The notes: generated from the sequence alone by a model not told the origin. A DNA stretch of 64,000 nucleotides from Paraglaciecola hydrolytica (GCF_001565895.1 NZ_LSNE01000006.1:128965-192964); one strand, 5' to 3'; positions 52,550 to 61,910 are shown, numbered from the stretch's first letter. Made by a program: numbers and translations.

Positions 52550-55447
52550 ATGATTTTATGTAAACCACGCAGTAGCAAATTAGCCATGCTGGTGACAGGG
52601 ACCTTATTAGTCGCGGCTTGTGGCACCGTCAGCCAAAGCCAAAAGGTTGAGATCTCAACTTTACCCGAGACACAAAGTGCCATAGTTAAAAGCCCAATGG
52701 ATACGCGCGAGTACAGCTCCATTGTATTGGCTAACCAGCTCGAAGTTGTATTGGTATCCGATCCTAGTATTGAAAAATCTGCCGCGGCTTTAAGTGTTGG
52801 GGTGGGTTCATTTCAGGAGCCCAAAGAGTTTGGTGGCCTTGCCCATTATCTTGAACACATGTTGTTTTTAGGCACCAAAACCTATCCTGAAGTCGGGGAC
52901 TACAGTGAATTTGTTAGCCGTAATGGCGGTACACAAAACGCCTATACTCAGCTCGACCACACCAATTACATGGTGGCAGTAAATAACGATGCTTTTGCTG
53001 AAGCGCTTAAGCGTTTTAGTGGTTTCTTTTATGAAGCGACCTTAGACGAACATTACGCCGACAAAGAGCGTAATGCGGTGCATTCAGAGTGGTCAATGAA
53101 GGGCCCCAATGACTGGGTAATTTTAGGTCAGCTAGACGGTTTAACCCTGAATCAGGACCATCCCATTTCACAGTTTAACTGGGGTAATCTTACTTCTTTA
53201 GCTGATAAGCCAGATAATAAACTCCAAGATGCTTTGCTGAATTTATATCACACCTATTATTCAGCAAATTTGATGAAAGCAGCAATGATCAGCAATTTGC
53301 CATTAGCTGATATGGAAAAACTCGCTCGTGAATATTTTGGGAAAATTCCCAATAAAAATACGCCTGCCCCTAAGGTAACAGTGCCAGTTGCTAACACAGA
53401 TAATTTGAAAAAGATTATCCATTACGTGCCTCAAGCCGAAATGAAACAACTGCGCATGAGTTTTGTTATTGAAAATAATGCCGCGCAGTTTGCAGTTAAA
53501 CCTAATGGTTTTGTTAACTATATACTCAATAACGAAATGCCCGGTACATTAGCATCTACCTTACGTGATGCCGGCTTAAGTGAAGGTTTATATACCAGTT
53601 ATGACGCCGATGAATATGGCAATGCGGGAAGTTTTACCCTGTATATCGACCTGACTGAAACGGGCTTACAAAACCGCGATCGGGTAATGGCCGCCGTGCT
53701 TAAATATTTGGAACTATTACGTAACAAAGGGGTAGATAAAAAATATTTCAGTGAAATTAAACAATCTCTAAGTAACAGTTTCCGCTTTAAAGAAAAAACC
53801 AATGATTACAACTACGCCATGCAAATAGCGGCGGATTTACAACACGTGCCAACCCACTATGTATTAAGCAGTAATTACGAATATCAGCGTTTTAATCCCC
53901 AGGCAGCACAACGTGTACTTGATCAGCTTACCCTCGACAATGCGCGGATTTTTTACATCGACAAAAACCAACCAAGCGATAGCGGTATGGAATATTTTGC
54001 CGGTAAATATGCCGTTGAAGATATCAGTGCTCAAACCATAGAAGTTTGGCGCGACTTGGGCAGTGAGTTTGCCCTTAATTTGCCCAGAGCCAATAACTTA
54101 ATGCCGGAAAATTTCGACTTGGTTAAGGCTCAATATACCGATAAACCCAAACAGTTGGTGAATGAACCAGGTTACAGCGCATTTTTAGGCCATTCAGCTA
54201 ATTTTGAACAGCCTAAAGGTCGGGTAACTCTAGACTTAAACAGCAGCCTGAGTAAATCCAGTGCACGCAATCAGGTCAGCGCTGAATTACTCAATCGCGG
54301 TTTAAATCAAAGTCTGACTGAGTTACAAAATGAAGCCGCCGGTGGTGGTATGGGCTTGGGTGTGAGTTTGTACAATGGTTTGTCGATTACCGCTACCGGC
54401 TTTAGTGATAAACAAGGTGAATTACTCAGCCAAGCAGTTAAACACATACTGGCTTACAACATGACACTAAGTGATCTGGCTAATTACAAAGCCGCGTTTA
54501 AGTCAGACATGATCAGCAAGAAAAAAGGCATATTGTTAAACCAATTATTTCCTAAGTTCAGTCAGTTAGTCATTTTAGATGAATACAGTGATGAAGCTCT
54601 GTTGGCGGAAGTTGATGCTATTACCTTAGCTGATTTAACTGAGCTAAAAATCCAATTACTCAAACAAGCCAACCTAAGAGTATTTGCTTATGGAAACTAT
54701 GACGAAGCTCAAATCGCTAAGTTATCAAGCTTGATCCTGAGTGAGTTGCCAGCCGACCGTCAGTTTTCAGATGTGTATGAATCACCACGTTTAAACCCTA
54801 AAGCAGGGCAAGTCTATAACTGGCAAGAAGATGTAGAACTGGCAGACATAGCCTTGGTTAAGGCTTATATCTCTGAACGTAACGATAAGGATAATGCGGC
54901 GGCAAATGTGCTATCTCAGCTATTGCAACCGGCGTTGTTTAAACAAATCCGTACTGAAGAGCAGTTGGCATATGCAGTGGGATTTTTTAGTCAAACTAAC
55001 AAAACCCAGATGTTGACGGCATTTTATATTCAATCACCGGCTAAAGGTCTGGCAGAAGTGGATGCACGTATCAATACATTCCGCGCTAACTATGTGGCAG
55101 AATTGGCTAAGGTCAGTGCTGAAGAATTTGCCACCACCAAAAACAGTGTATTGATATCACTGACTCAGCCCCCTAAAAATCTTAATGAAGAAATGGGTGA
55201 GTATTTGGGTGATTGGCGTGATCAAAATTATGCCTTTGACAGTCGTAGTCGGATAATTGCTGCGGTACAAGCAGTTAGTTTGCAGGATGTAATTGATTTA
55301 TATAACAAACTGCAAGACGGTAAGTCATTTGGCCAAGTGATGATCCAAATGCGGGGTACTCAGTTTGCCGAGCAGGATTTTGCCAGTATCAAAGATGCCA
55401 TTACTGTCATTGATATTGATGCTTTTCATCAGCAACAAAAGCCTTAG
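52550..55447 (+). CDS. M16-family (pitrilysin-type) peptidase lipoprotein
   Basis: The 965-residue zinc metallopeptidase has the inverted zinc motif HYLEH at 99-103 and the third ligand Glu180 (ERNAVHSE), 77 residues on, as in pitrilysin. The four-domain clamshell layout of about 950 residues is complete; the second half is catalytically inactive. A lipobox LVAAC (Cys24) replaces the usual signal peptide of E. coli protease III, so it is a periplasmic lipoprotein. AGGG lies before the ATG. It degrades small peptides such as signal or secreted fragments. A 16-bp palindrome follows its stop. Confidence 0.92.
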   Translation: MILCKPRSSKLAMLVTGTLLVAACGTVSQSQKVEISTLPETQSAIVKSPMDTREYSSIVLANQLEVVLVSDPSIEKSAAALSVGVGSFQEPKEFGGLAHYLEHMLFLGTKTYPEVGDYSEFVSRNGGTQNAYTQLDHTNYMVAVNNDAFAEALKRFSGFFYEATLDEHYADKERNAVHSEWSMKGPNDWVILGQLDGLTLNQDHPISQFNWGNLTSLADKPDNKLQDALLNLYHTYYSANLMKAAMISNLPLADMEKLAREYFGKIPNKNTPAPKVTVPVANTDNLKKIIHYVPQAEMKQLRMSFVIENNAAQFAVKPNGFVNYILNNEMPGTLASTLRDAGLSEGLYTSYDADEYGNAGSFTLYIDLTETGLQNRDRVMAAVLKYLELLRNKGVDKKYFSEIKQSLSNSFRFKEKTNDYNYAMQIAADLQHVPTHYVLSSNYEYQRFNPQAAQRVLDQLTLDNARIFYIDKNQPSDSGMEYFAGKYAVEDISAQTIEVWRDLGSEFALNLPRANNLMPENFDLVKAQYTDKPKQLVNEPGYSAFLGHSANFEQPKGRVTLDLNSSLSKSSARNQVSAELLNRGLNQSLTELQNEAAGGGMGLGVSLYNGLSITATGFSDKQGELLSQAVKHILAYNMTLSDLANYKAAFKSDMISKKKGILLNQLFPKFSQLVILDEYSDEALLAEVDAITLADLTELKIQLLKQANLRVFAYGNYDEAQIAKLSSLILSELPADRQFSDVYESPRLNPKAGQVYNWQEDVELADIALVKAYISERNDKDNAAANVLSQLLQPALFKQIRTEEQLAYAVGFFSQTNKTQMLTAFYIQSPAKGLAEVDARINTFRANYVAELAKVSAEEFATTKNSVLISLTQPPKNLNEEMGEYLGDWRDQNYAFDSRSRIIAAVQAVSLQDVIDLYNKLQDGKSFGQVMIQMRGTQFAEQDFASIKDAITVIDIDAFHQQQKP

Positions 55448-55453
55448 TAAAGA

Positions 55454-55486
55454 CTAATTAGGCCAGATAATATCTGGCCTAATTAG
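55454..55486. repeat. 16-bp perfect inverted repeat between convergent genes
   Basis: Arms CTAATTAGGCCAGATA and TATCTGGCCTAATTAG share a single central base at 55470. It lies between convergent M16 and rhodanese genes, seven bases from each stop. No U-tract follows in either direction, so it may act as a weak bidirectional terminator or a transcript-end hairpin. Confidence 0.75.
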
Positions 55487-55493
55487 CTAAAAA

Positions 55494-55889
55494 TCAAGCA
55501 CTTACTAGCTCAAAACCTTCATCTAACCAACCTGTAATACCACCAATCATCTTTTTCACCTGGCGATTAAGTTCGGCCAGTTTTATGGCGCCTTTTTCGG
55601 TGCCATTGCAATGTGGCCCTGCGCAATAGACGATAAACAAGGTATCCATTGGATACGCTGAGAGACGTTCTGCATTGAGATATTTATGCGGGATATTAAT
55701 GGCTTGATCAATATGACCTTGAGCAAATAATAATTCACTACGCACATCTATTAATACAAAGTCTTGGCGTTTATTACTAAGGGCAAAATGCACATCCCAG
55801 CAATCAGTTTCAAAAGCCAATAAGCGGCTAAAGTGGGCCAGCGCTTCTTCACTGGTGGCGGCGGGAATACGAGAAACAACAGAGGGCAT
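55494..55889 (-). CDS. Rhodanese-like domain protein
   Basis: The 131-residue single-domain protein carries the catalytic loop CAGPHCNGT, with Cys89 the probable persulfide-bearing nucleophile, and the N-terminal rhodanese signature IDVRSELLFAQGHI near 47-60. It would transfer sulfane sulfur to cyanide or another acceptor. It is cytoplasmic, with a 25-residue alpha-helical N-terminal extension (EEALAHFSRLLAF). A second Cys (94) in the active-site loop is unusual. AAGGAAA precedes the ATG. It is monocistronic. Confidence 0.88.
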   Translation of the reverse strand: MPSVVSRIPAATSEEALAHFSRLLAFETDCWDVHFALSNKRQDFVLIDVRSELLFAQGHIDQAINIPHKYLNAERLSAYPMDTLFIVYCAGPHCNGTEKGAIKLAELNRQVKKMIGGITGWLDEGFELVSA

Positions 55890-56011
55890 GGGCTTTCCTT
55901 ATAAGATAAATTAAATCCATATTGTAGTGATACACTCTAAAGTGGATAGGTGGATTAAAGCCAAAATTCAATCATATCCAGACGATTTTTATTTTTCCAA
56001 AATCCCATTAT

Positions 56012-56038
56012 AAAAAAGGCGAACCTAAGTTCGCCTTT
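56012..56038 (-). terminator. Rho-independent terminator of suhB
   Basis: A ten-base stem AAAGGCGAAC / GTTCGCCTTT (56015-56024 with 56029-56038) and CTAA loop are followed by T's on the minus strand. It lies 38 bases after the suhB stop. Confidence 0.88.
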
Positions 56039-56075
56039 CATTTATATCTTTGATTTTATTTAAGCAGAATTCAGT

Positions 56076-56849
56076 TTATTTAAGGTGTTTAACCAGTGCT
56101 TGTACTACTTTAGCGGCACCAGCGACGATTTCGCCCTTATGCATAGGATCGTTACCACCACTAAAATCGGTAACTAAACCACCTGATTCGCGCACCAACA
56201 ACTCGCCGCCAGCAATATCCCATGGTTTTAAACCACGCTCCCAGTAACCGTCAAAACGACCGCTAGCCACATAGGCCAAATCTAGGGCCGCAGAACCACT
56301 GCGACGTATATCACCACATTCAGCAAATATTTTGCTAAAACTTTCCATATACTGAGGGAGGACAGCTTTGTTTTTGAAAGGAAAAGCAGTGGCTAATACG
56401 GTTTGATTAAGCTCACGTGCTTTGCTTGCACGGATACGGAAACCATTCAACTGGGCGCCTGCACCTTTACTGGCAGTAAATAATTCACCACGGATAGGAT
56501 CAAATACCACAGCTTGGTCTAAACGACCTTTGTGCATTAAAGCAATGGAGACGGCAAAGTGGGGAATACCTTTGATAAAATTAGTGGTGCCGTCTAAAGG
56601 GTCGATGATCCATTTAAAATCTTCATCGCCGGCTACTATGCCACCCTCTTCACCAATAAAACTATGTTCAGGGAAGGATTGTTTGATTTTGCTGATAATT
56701 GCCTGCTCAGCTTCTTTGTCAATACGTGTTACATAATCGTTGTCGCCTTTGGCTTGAGTCATCAAATCTGATTGATTTTCAAAACCACGAGAAATAATCG
56801 TACCGGCCACGCGGGCAGCTCGCACTGCAATGTTGAGCATAGGATGCAT
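56076..56849 (-). CDS. suhB: Inositol-1-monophosphatase family protein SuhB
   Basis: The 257-residue enzyme hydrolyses inositol phosphates, and SuhB also joins rRNA antitermination complexes. The FIG-superfamily metal motifs are intact: Glu67-Glu68 in GEEGG, DPLDGT at 83-88 and WDIAGG near 213. GGTGG lies seven bases upstream of the ATG. It is divergent from trmJ across 258 bases, the usual gamma-proteobacterial arrangement in which suhB is adjacent to trmJ-(cysE)-iscR. A Rho-independent terminator follows. Confidence 0.95.
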   Translation of the reverse strand: MHPMLNIAVRAARVAGTIISRGFENQSDLMTQAKGDNDYVTRIDKEAEQAIISKIKQSFPEHSFIGEEGGIVAGDEDFKWIIDPLDGTTNFIKGIPHFAVSIALMHKGRLDQAVVFDPIRGELFTASKGAGAQLNGFRIRASKARELNQTVLATAFPFKNKAVLPQYMESFSKIFAECGDIRRSGSAALDLAYVASGRFDGYWERGLKPWDIAGGELLVRESGGLVTDFSGGNDPMHKGEIVAGAAKVVQALVKHLK

Positions 56850-57107
56850 AGATAAACCACCAATTTTAAAAGAACGTTAACTGTAGCCCAGTAGTGCAAA
56901 CTTGGTTACCACTACTGAACAAAAAATCGCCGCGCAGTTTAGCAGCTCTTATAAATTACGCAATCGGAATATACATACTTGTGCAAATTGGTAGTTTATT
57001 CCTGGTCATTATCAAGGCCGCTGAACTATTCAGACTGTCGATTTATTGCTACTATCCGCGACCAATAAAATCGTAGCTAGGCTAAACAGGGTGTTAGAAA
57101 AAGCAGC

Positions 57108-57830
57108 ATGTTAGAGAATATTCGTATTGTATTGGTCAATACTTCCCATACCGGCAACATAGGCTCTACTGCACGTGCCATGAAAACCATGGGTTTGAGT
57201 AATCTGGTGTTGGTTGATCCAATTACCGCGCCTGATGGCCAAGCAAGTGCTTTAGCGGCAGGAGCCGGTGATGTCTTGGCTAATGCTCGTCAGGTCAGTA
57301 CTTTAGCCGAAGCCATCCAAGGCTGTGGTTTAGTGATTGGCACCAGTGCTCGCTCGCGTACTTTGTCTTGGCCGATGCTTGAGCCTCGTGAATGTGGTGA
57401 AAAGCTCATCAGCGAAGTAGCTCAATATCCAGTAGCACTGGTTTTTGGTCGTGAAAACAATGGTTTAAGTAATGATGAATTACAACAATGTCATTTTCAT
57501 GTGTGTATCCCGGCTAATCCTGATTACAGTTCGCTTAATTTAGCGGCCGCCGTGCAAACTTTATGTTATGAAATTCGCATGGCATTTTTACATAAAACCC
57601 GTGAACCAGAAGTGCTTGAGCCTTACCCCTTGGTCGATGACCTAGAAGCTTTTTATAGTCATTTGGAACAAACCCTACTTAAAACGAATTTTATAAAACC
57701 GCAACATCCCGGTATGGTAATGCCCAAGCTGCGTCGTCTGTTTAATCGCACCCGGCCTGATGAGCAAGAATTTAATATACTTAGAGGTATACTCGCCTCT
57801 ATAGACAAGAGCATAAAAGCTAAAGACTAA
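57108..57830 (+). CDS. trmJ: tRNA (cytidine/uridine-2'-O-)-methyltransferase TrmJ
   Basis: The 240-residue SPOUT-type enzyme methylates the 2'-hydroxyl of nucleotide 32 in several tRNAs using S-adenosylmethionine. The N-terminal [20 protein letters not shown] (about 10-29) and the knot motif [12 protein letters not shown] near 123-134 are clear. The C-terminal helical extension ends [21 protein letters not shown]. It is cytoplasmic. cysE begins two bases after its stop, so the two are translated from the same transcript. Confidence 0.95.
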   Translation: MLENIRIVLVNTSHTGNIGSTARAMKTMGLSNLVLVDPITAPDGQASALAAGAGDVLANARQVSTLAEAIQGCGLVIGTSARSRTLSWPMLEPRECGEKLISEVAQYPVALVFGRENNGLSNDELQQCHFHVCIPANPDYSSLNLAAAVQTLCYEIRMAFLHKTREPEVLEPYPLVDDLEAFYSHLEQTLLKTNFIKPQHPGMVMPKLRRLFNRTRPDEQEFNILRGILASIDKSIKAKD

Positions 57831-57832
57831 CT

Positions 57833-58654
57833 ATGTTTGAACGAATCAAAGAAGATATTCAAAGTGTTTTTCATCGCGATCCTGCCGCCCGTAGCACCAT
57901 GGAAATATTATTTAATTATCCTGGGTTACATGCGATTTGGCTACATCGGCTCAGCCATCGTTTATGGAAAGCCAACTGGTTGTGGTTAGCTCGTTCACTA
58001 TCGACCTTTTCACGATGGTTAACCGGTATTGAAATACACCCAGGTGCAACCTTAGGCCGCCGCTTTTTTATCGACCACGGCATGGGCGTAGTCATAGGTG
58101 AAACCGCAGAAATTGGCAATGATGTGACTATTTATCATGGTGTGACTTTGGGGGGGACTAGTTGGTCGGCAGGCAAACGCCATCCTACATTAATGGATAA
58201 CGTAGTCATTGGTGCTGGCGCTAAAGTTTTAGGGCCAATTACCATGGGCAAAGGCGCTAAAGTGGGCTCAAACTCTGTGGTGGTGCGTGATGTGCCGGAC
58301 GGCGCGACCGTAATTGGTATACCTGGTCGTATCGTGGTGCAAAAATCCAAAGGTGAAAAAGAGGCGGATAAAGAGAAAAACGGCCACCGTGAAAAAATCG
58401 CCAAAAAATATGGTTTTGATGCCTACGCAGTGGCATCAGATAACCCGGACCCTATCGCCCACGCCATCGGCATGATGGTAGACCATGTGCATTTAATTGA
58501 TACCAAAGTTGAAGAAATGTGTAAGGCCATCAACAAGATGGGCGGCGGAGTGTGTGGTGAATCCTTGCCTACCCTCGAGTTAGAAGAGTTTTGCAATCAA
58601 GATACAAACTACACTAACGAACAAGCCAAAGAGTCCTTTGATCCACATATATGA
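57833..58654 (+). CDS. cysE: Serine O-acetyltransferase CysE
   Basis: The 273-residue enzyme acetylates Ser with acetyl-CoA to make the precursor of cysteine. The N-terminal alpha domain ([21 protein letters not shown]) is followed by the left-handed beta helix of hexapeptide repeats at about 65-165. The catalytic His is in [12 protein letters not shown] and the substrate-binding Asp-His in [11 protein letters not shown]. The C-terminal tail is acidic. Cysteine supply just upstream of the isc genes fits their sulfur need, and the isc IscR boxes begin seven bases after its stop. Confidence 0.95.
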   Translation: MFERIKEDIQSVFHRDPAARSTMEILFNYPGLHAIWLHRLSHRLWKANWLWLARSLSTFSRWLTGIEIHPGATLGRRFFIDHGMGVVIGETAEIGNDVTIYHGVTLGGTSWSAGKRHPTLMDNVVIGAGAKVLGPITMGKGAKVGSNSVVVRDVPDGATVIGIPGRIVVQKSKGEKEADKEKNGHREKIAKKYGFDAYAVASDNPDPIAHAIGMMVDHVHLIDTKVEEMCKAINKMGGGVCGESLPTLELEEFCNQDTNYTNEQAKESFDPHI

Positions 58655-58661
58655 TATGTCA

Positions 58662-58686
58662 ATACCCTACTAAAACAGTAGGGTAT
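58662..58686 (+). promoter_or_regulatory. IscR-type box, distal
   Basis: ATACCCTACT, five bases (AAAAC), then AGTAGGGTAT form a perfect palindrome with the layout of the type 1 IscR site. It starts seven bases after cysE. It abuts the second box without a gap, giving cooperative binding potential. The hairpin could also end the cysE transcript. Confidence 0.8.
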
Positions 58687-58711
58687 ATACTTGACTAAAT
58701 TAGTAGGGTAT
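58687..58711 (+). promoter_or_regulatory. IscR-type box overlapping the isc promoter
   Basis: ATACTTGACT, five bases (AAATT), then AGTAGGGTAT match the E. coli type 1 IscR consensus (ATASYYGACT and AGTCRRSTAT halves) at all but one position (A for C). The left half includes the TTGACT minus-35 element, so binding of holo-IscR would block RNA polymerase, as in E. coli. Confidence 0.9.
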
Positions 58712-58719
58712 GTGAAAAT
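58691..58719 (+). promoter_or_regulatory. Sigma-70 promoter of the isc operon
   Basis: The minus-35 TTGACT is followed by 17 bases and then GAAAAT, which matches four of six minus-10 positions. Its overlap with the second IscR box is what autorepression requires. The start at 58748 is about 22 bases past the likely initiation point. Confidence 0.6.
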
Positions 58720-58747
58720 TCAACCACTAATTAAGCGAGTATTGTCT

Positions 58748-59236
58748 ATGAAATTAACTTCTAAAGGTCGTTATGCGGTGACAGCAATGTTGGATGTTTC
58801 TTTACATTCACAACGTGGCCCTGTGTCTTTAGCAGATATATCGGAACGACAAGATATTTCACTGTCCTATCTTGAACAATTGTTTTCAAGATTGCGTAAA
58901 GAAGAGCTGGTTGAAAGCGTACGTGGTCCCGGTGGTGGTTATAAATTGGGTCGCCAAGCGAGCGAGATTTCAGTCGGTGAAGTGATCCGTGCAGTTGATG
59001 AGTCGGTTGATGCTACTCGTTGTCAAGGCATGTCGGACTGTCAAGGCGGGGTGCGTTGCCTCACTCACACTTTGTGGGAAGGCCTGAGTGAACGTATCAG
59101 TATGTTTCTGGACAATATCACCTTAGGTGAATTAATGGCGCAACAAGATGTGCAAAAAATTGCCGAGCGTCAGGATAAAAATAAACATTTTAATCAATTA
59201 GCGGCTAACGAAATTTCCATCAGTTTGCAGTTATAA
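58748..59236 (+). CDS. iscR: Fe-S cluster-sensing regulator IscR
   Basis: I place the start at 58748 ([10 protein letters not shown]), as in all IscR; the frame stays open to 58691. The 162-residue protein is a Rrf2-family winged helix (about 1-65) with the [2Fe-2S] ligands Cys92, Cys98, Cys104 and His107 at the same numbers as in E. coli. Holo-IscR represses the isc operon; apo-IscR acts at type 2 sites. It leads iscSUA-hscBA-fdx. Two IscR boxes and a sigma-70 promoter lie directly upstream. iscS begins 12 bases after its stop. Confidence 0.97.
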   Translation: MKLTSKGRYAVTAMLDVSLHSQRGPVSLADISERQDISLSYLEQLFSRLRKEELVESVRGPGGGYKLGRQASEISVGEVIRAVDESVDATRCQGMSDCQGGVRCLTHTLWEGLSERISMFLDNITLGELMAQQDVQKIAERQDKNKHFNQLAANEISISLQL

Positions 59237-59248
59237 GCGGAGTTAACC

Positions 59249-60472
59249 ATGAGCGATATTAAGCTTCCCATTTATTTGGATTATTCATCAACGACCCCTG
59301 TCGATCCTCGGGTTGCAGCCAAAATGGCGGAGTGCCTGACTACAGAAGGTAATTTTGGTAATCCTGCTAGCCGTTCACACCGTTTTGGTTGGGTGGCAGA
59401 AGAGGCAGTCGATATTGCCCGTAATCAAATTGCTGAATTAGTGAATGCTGATCCTCGTGAAATTGTTTTCACTTCAGGCGCGACTGAATCAAATAACTTA
59501 GCCATTAAAGGTGCTGCCAATTTTTATGGCAAACAAGGTAAACATTTAATTACCGTAAAAACCGAGCACAAAGCTGTTTTGGATACTTGTCGCCAACTCG
59601 AAAGAGAAGGTTTTGAAGTGACTTATTTGACGCCTGAACCCAGTGGTTTGTTGGATTTAGATAAGTTAGTAGCGGCTATTCGTCCTGACACTATTTTGAT
59701 TAGCGTCATGCACGTTAATAACGAAATTGGTGTTATTCAAGATATTGCAGCGATTGGTGAGATTTGCCGTTCACGTAAAATTTTATTCCATGTGGATGCG
59801 GCGCAAAGTACCGGTAAGGTAAAAATTGATTTACAAGAGTTGAAGGTAGACTTGATGTCGTTTTCGGCCCATAAAACTTATGGTCCTAAAGGTATTGGTG
59901 CTTTGTATGTTAGCCGTAAACCCCGTGTTCGTTTAGAAGCGCAAATGCACGGTGGCGGCCATGAACGTGGAATGCGTTCAGGCACAATGGCGACCCACCA
60001 AATTGTTGGAATGGGTGAAGCTTTTCGTTTAGCCAAAGTTGAAATGGCCGCAGAAAACGAACGTTTATTAATGTTACGTAACCGCTTATGGGATGGCATT
60101 AAAGATATCGAAGCTGTGTACATTAACGGTGATATGGAAAGTCGTGTAGCGGCTAACTTAAACGTGAGTTTTGCTTATGTTGAAGGTGAATCCTTGATTA
60201 TGGCGCTTAAAGATATGGCGGTGTCTTCAGGTTCTGCCTGCACTTCAGCCAGTTTAGAGCCGTCGTACGTATTACGTGCCTTAGGTTTAAGTGATGAATT
60301 AGCTCATAGCTCAATTCGTTTCACCATGGGACGTTTTACCACCGAAGCAGAAATCGACTACATAATTGGTGTCATCCACAATGCTATTGATAAATTGCGC
60401 GAAATGTCACCTTTGTGGGATATGTACAAAGAAGGCATAGACTTAAGCACAGTTGAGTGGGCTCATCACTAG
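59249..60472 (+). CDS. iscS: Cysteine desulfurase IscS
   Basis: This PLP-dependent cysteine desulfurase of 407 residues supplies sulfur for Fe-S clusters, thiolated tRNA and other products. The PLP Schiff-base Lys is Lys209 in [10 protein letters not shown], and the mobile-loop nucleophile is Cys331 in SGSACTSAS. His-based PLP contacts (TEHKAV) are present. GGAG lies seven bases before the ATG. The numbers are three above E. coli IscS because of the slightly longer N terminus. It is cytoplasmic and interacts with IscU and others. A hairpin follows before iscU. Confidence 0.98.
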   Translation: MSDIKLPIYLDYSSTTPVDPRVAAKMAECLTTEGNFGNPASRSHRFGWVAEEAVDIARNQIAELVNADPREIVFTSGATESNNLAIKGAANFYGKQGKHLITVKTEHKAVLDTCRQLEREGFEVTYLTPEPSGLLDLDKLVAAIRPDTILISVMHVNNEIGVIQDIAAIGEICRSRKILFHVDAAQSTGKVKIDLQELKVDLMSFSAHKTYGPKGIGALYVSRKPRVRLEAQMHGGGHERGMRSGTMATHQIVGMGEAFRLAKVEMAAENERLLMLRNRLWDGIKDIEAVYINGDMESRVAANLNVSFAYVEGESLIMALKDMAVSSGSACTSASLEPSYVLRALGLSDELAHSSIRFTMGRFTTEAEIDYIIGVIHNAIDKLREMSPLWDMYKEGIDLSTVEWAHH

Positions 60473-60536
60473 TAAGCAGTTTTACTAAGAATACCCACTA
60501 GTTAAAAAGACAAAGTATAGAACGTTAATTTTATTG

Positions 60537-60552
60537 CGAGCCAAGCGGCTCG
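60537..60552 (+). other. Stem-loop upstream of iscU (CGAGCC-AAGC-GGCTCG)
   Basis: Six-base GC-rich arms with a four-base loop lie just upstream of the iscU AAAAGG ribosome-binding site. There is no T-run, so a terminator is unlikely. An RNA stabiliser or processing site between iscS and iscU is plausible. Confidence 0.6.
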
Positions 60553-60568
60553 ATAAAAGGCAAATATT

Positions 60569-60952
60569 ATGGCTTACAGCGAAAAAGTAATCGATCATTA
60601 TGAAAATCCCCGCAACGTAGGTGGATTTGATAAAAACGATCCCACCATTGCAACCGGTATGGTTGGTGCACCAGCCTGTGGTGACGTTATGAAGTTACAA
60701 CTTAAAATTGATGCCAACGGTATTATTGAAGATGCTAAATTCAAAACTTATGGTTGTGGCTCCGCTATAGCATCCAGCTCGTTAGTTACTGAGTGGGTAA
60801 AAGGTAAATCTATTGATGAAGCGGTATTGATTAAAAATACTGATATAGCTCATGAGTTAGCGTTGCCACCGGTTAAGATCCATTGTTCGATCTTGGCTGA
60901 AGATGCAATCAAGGCCGCAGTTGCTGACTATAAAAGCAAACACAATCAATAA
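60569..60952 (+). CDS. iscU: Fe-S cluster assembly scaffold IscU
   Basis: The 127-residue scaffold assembles [2Fe-2S] and [4Fe-4S] clusters with IscS and delivers them with HscA/HscB. The ligand residues Cys37, Asp39, Cys63 and Cys106 are all present. The HscA-recognition motif LPPVK is at 99-103. AAAAGG lies before the ATG. It is separated from iscS by about 100 bases that hold a hairpin, and from iscA by 24 bases. Confidence 0.98.
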   Translation: MAYSEKVIDHYENPRNVGGFDKNDPTIATGMVGAPACGDVMKLQLKIDANGIIEDAKFKTYGCGSAIASSSLVTEWVKGKSIDEAVLIKNTDIAHELALPPVKIHCSILAEDAIKAAVADYKSKHNQ

Positions 60953-60976
60953 AGATATTAGGTAGAGGATTGAGCG

Positions 60977-61300
60977 GTGGGAATTAAAGTATCTGACGCA
61001 GCAGCAAACAGAGCATTAAGCTTTTTGAAAAACCGAGGCTCAGGCTTGGGTTTACGTCTTGGGGTGAAAACCACAGGGTGTTCAGGCTTGGCTTATGTGC
61101 TTGAGTTTGTTGATGAGATGAATGATGACGATCAGCTTTTTGAAGACAATGGCTTGAAAGTTATTATCGATGGTAAATCGTTGGTCTACCTAGATGGTAC
61201 TCAGCTGGATTTTGCCAAAGAAGGTTTAAACGAAGGCTTTCAATTTAACAACCCCAACGCTAATGGCGAATGCGGTTGTGGCGAAAGTTTTAACGTGTAA
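60977..61300 (+). CDS. iscA: Iron-sulfur cluster assembly protein IscA
   Basis: This A-type carrier of 107 residues starts with GTG after an AGAGGAT region. The three metal-binding Cys are Cys35 (TTGCSGLAY), Cys99 and Cys101 (GECGCGESF). It takes or donates Fe or [4Fe-4S] clusters to apoproteins. It is followed by a strong 11-bp hairpin before hscB, so downstream expression may be tuned. The frame is intact and full length. Confidence 0.97.
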   Translation: MGIKVSDAAANRALSFLKNRGSGLGLRLGVKTTGCSGLAYVLEFVDEMNDDDQLFEDNGLKVIIDGKSLVYLDGTQLDFAKEGLNEGFQFNNPNANGECGCGESFNV

Positions 61301-61303
61301 TTA

Positions 61304-61336
61304 AGACAATATCTAAGCAGATATTGTCTGTCTTTT
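61304..61336 (+). other. 11-bp stem-loop with short T-run between iscA and hscB
   Basis: AGACAATATCT / AGATATTGTCT (61304-61314 with 61319-61329) with a four-base loop is perfect. GTCTTTTTG with five T's follows. It lies four bases after the iscA stop and 47 before hscB. It has the form of a partial terminator or attenuator that could lower hscBA-fdx relative to iscRSUA. Confidence 0.75.
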
Positions 61337-61382
61337 TGATGCCGCAGATTCCAGATATGCGGCGACCGGCCCCAAGGTAAAC

Positions 61383-61910
61383 ATGAATTATTTTGAGCTG
61401 TTTAATATCAATCCAGAGTTTTCCCTCGATCTGGACTTGCTTGCCAACACCTACCAGAGATTACAACAACTCACTCATCCCGATAAGTTTGCTACCGCCA
61501 GCGATCGAGACAAGTTGTTGTCAGTGCAAAAAAACGCTCAGGTTAACGATGCCTATCAGGTGTTAAAGTCACCGATATCTCGTGCAGAATATATGCTTGG
61601 GCTTAGAGGCTTAGAGTTACGACATGAGCAGCAAACCTTGCAAGATACGCAATTTTTAATGCAGCAGATGGAATGGCGCGAGCAGCTTGAAGATATCGAC
61701 GGTAGCGCTAATGCAGAAGATCAATTGGCTGAGCTGGATGATGAAATTGCGCAGTTAATTCGCACACAAGTTGCTAGTCTTGCAGAGCAACTGGCGATTA
61801 ATAATGAGCAGGCCAATTTAGCTTGTGCTGATCTTATCCGTAAATTGAAGTTTATGTATAAATTACGCCAGGAAATTGCGCGTAAAGATGAACAACTCAA
61901 CGATTTTTGA
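61383..61910 (+). CDS. hscB: Co-chaperone HscB
   Basis: The 175-residue J-type co-chaperone stimulates HscA ATPase and delivers IscU. The J-domain HPD motif is at 32-34 (THPDKF), and the C-terminal three-helix bundle (about 85-170) binds IscU. AAGGT lies four bases before the ATG. It is cytoplasmic, and hscA begins 33 bases after its stop. The length and features match gammaproteobacterial HscB. Confidence 0.97.
   Translation: MNYFELFNINPEFSLDLDLLANTYQRLQQLTHPDKFATASDRDKLLSVQKNAQVNDAYQVLKSPISRAEYMLGLRGLELRHEQQTLQDTQFLMQQMEWREQLEDIDGSANAEDQLAELDDEIAQLIRTQVASLAEQLAINNEQANLACADLIRKLKFMYKLRQEIARKDEQLNDF

Noticed and set aside
56894-57076. 60-codon open frame in the suhB-trmJ gap
   Set aside because: It has no ribosome-binding site, no recognisable pattern and unlikely codon use. 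It is a chance frame in a divergent promoter region.
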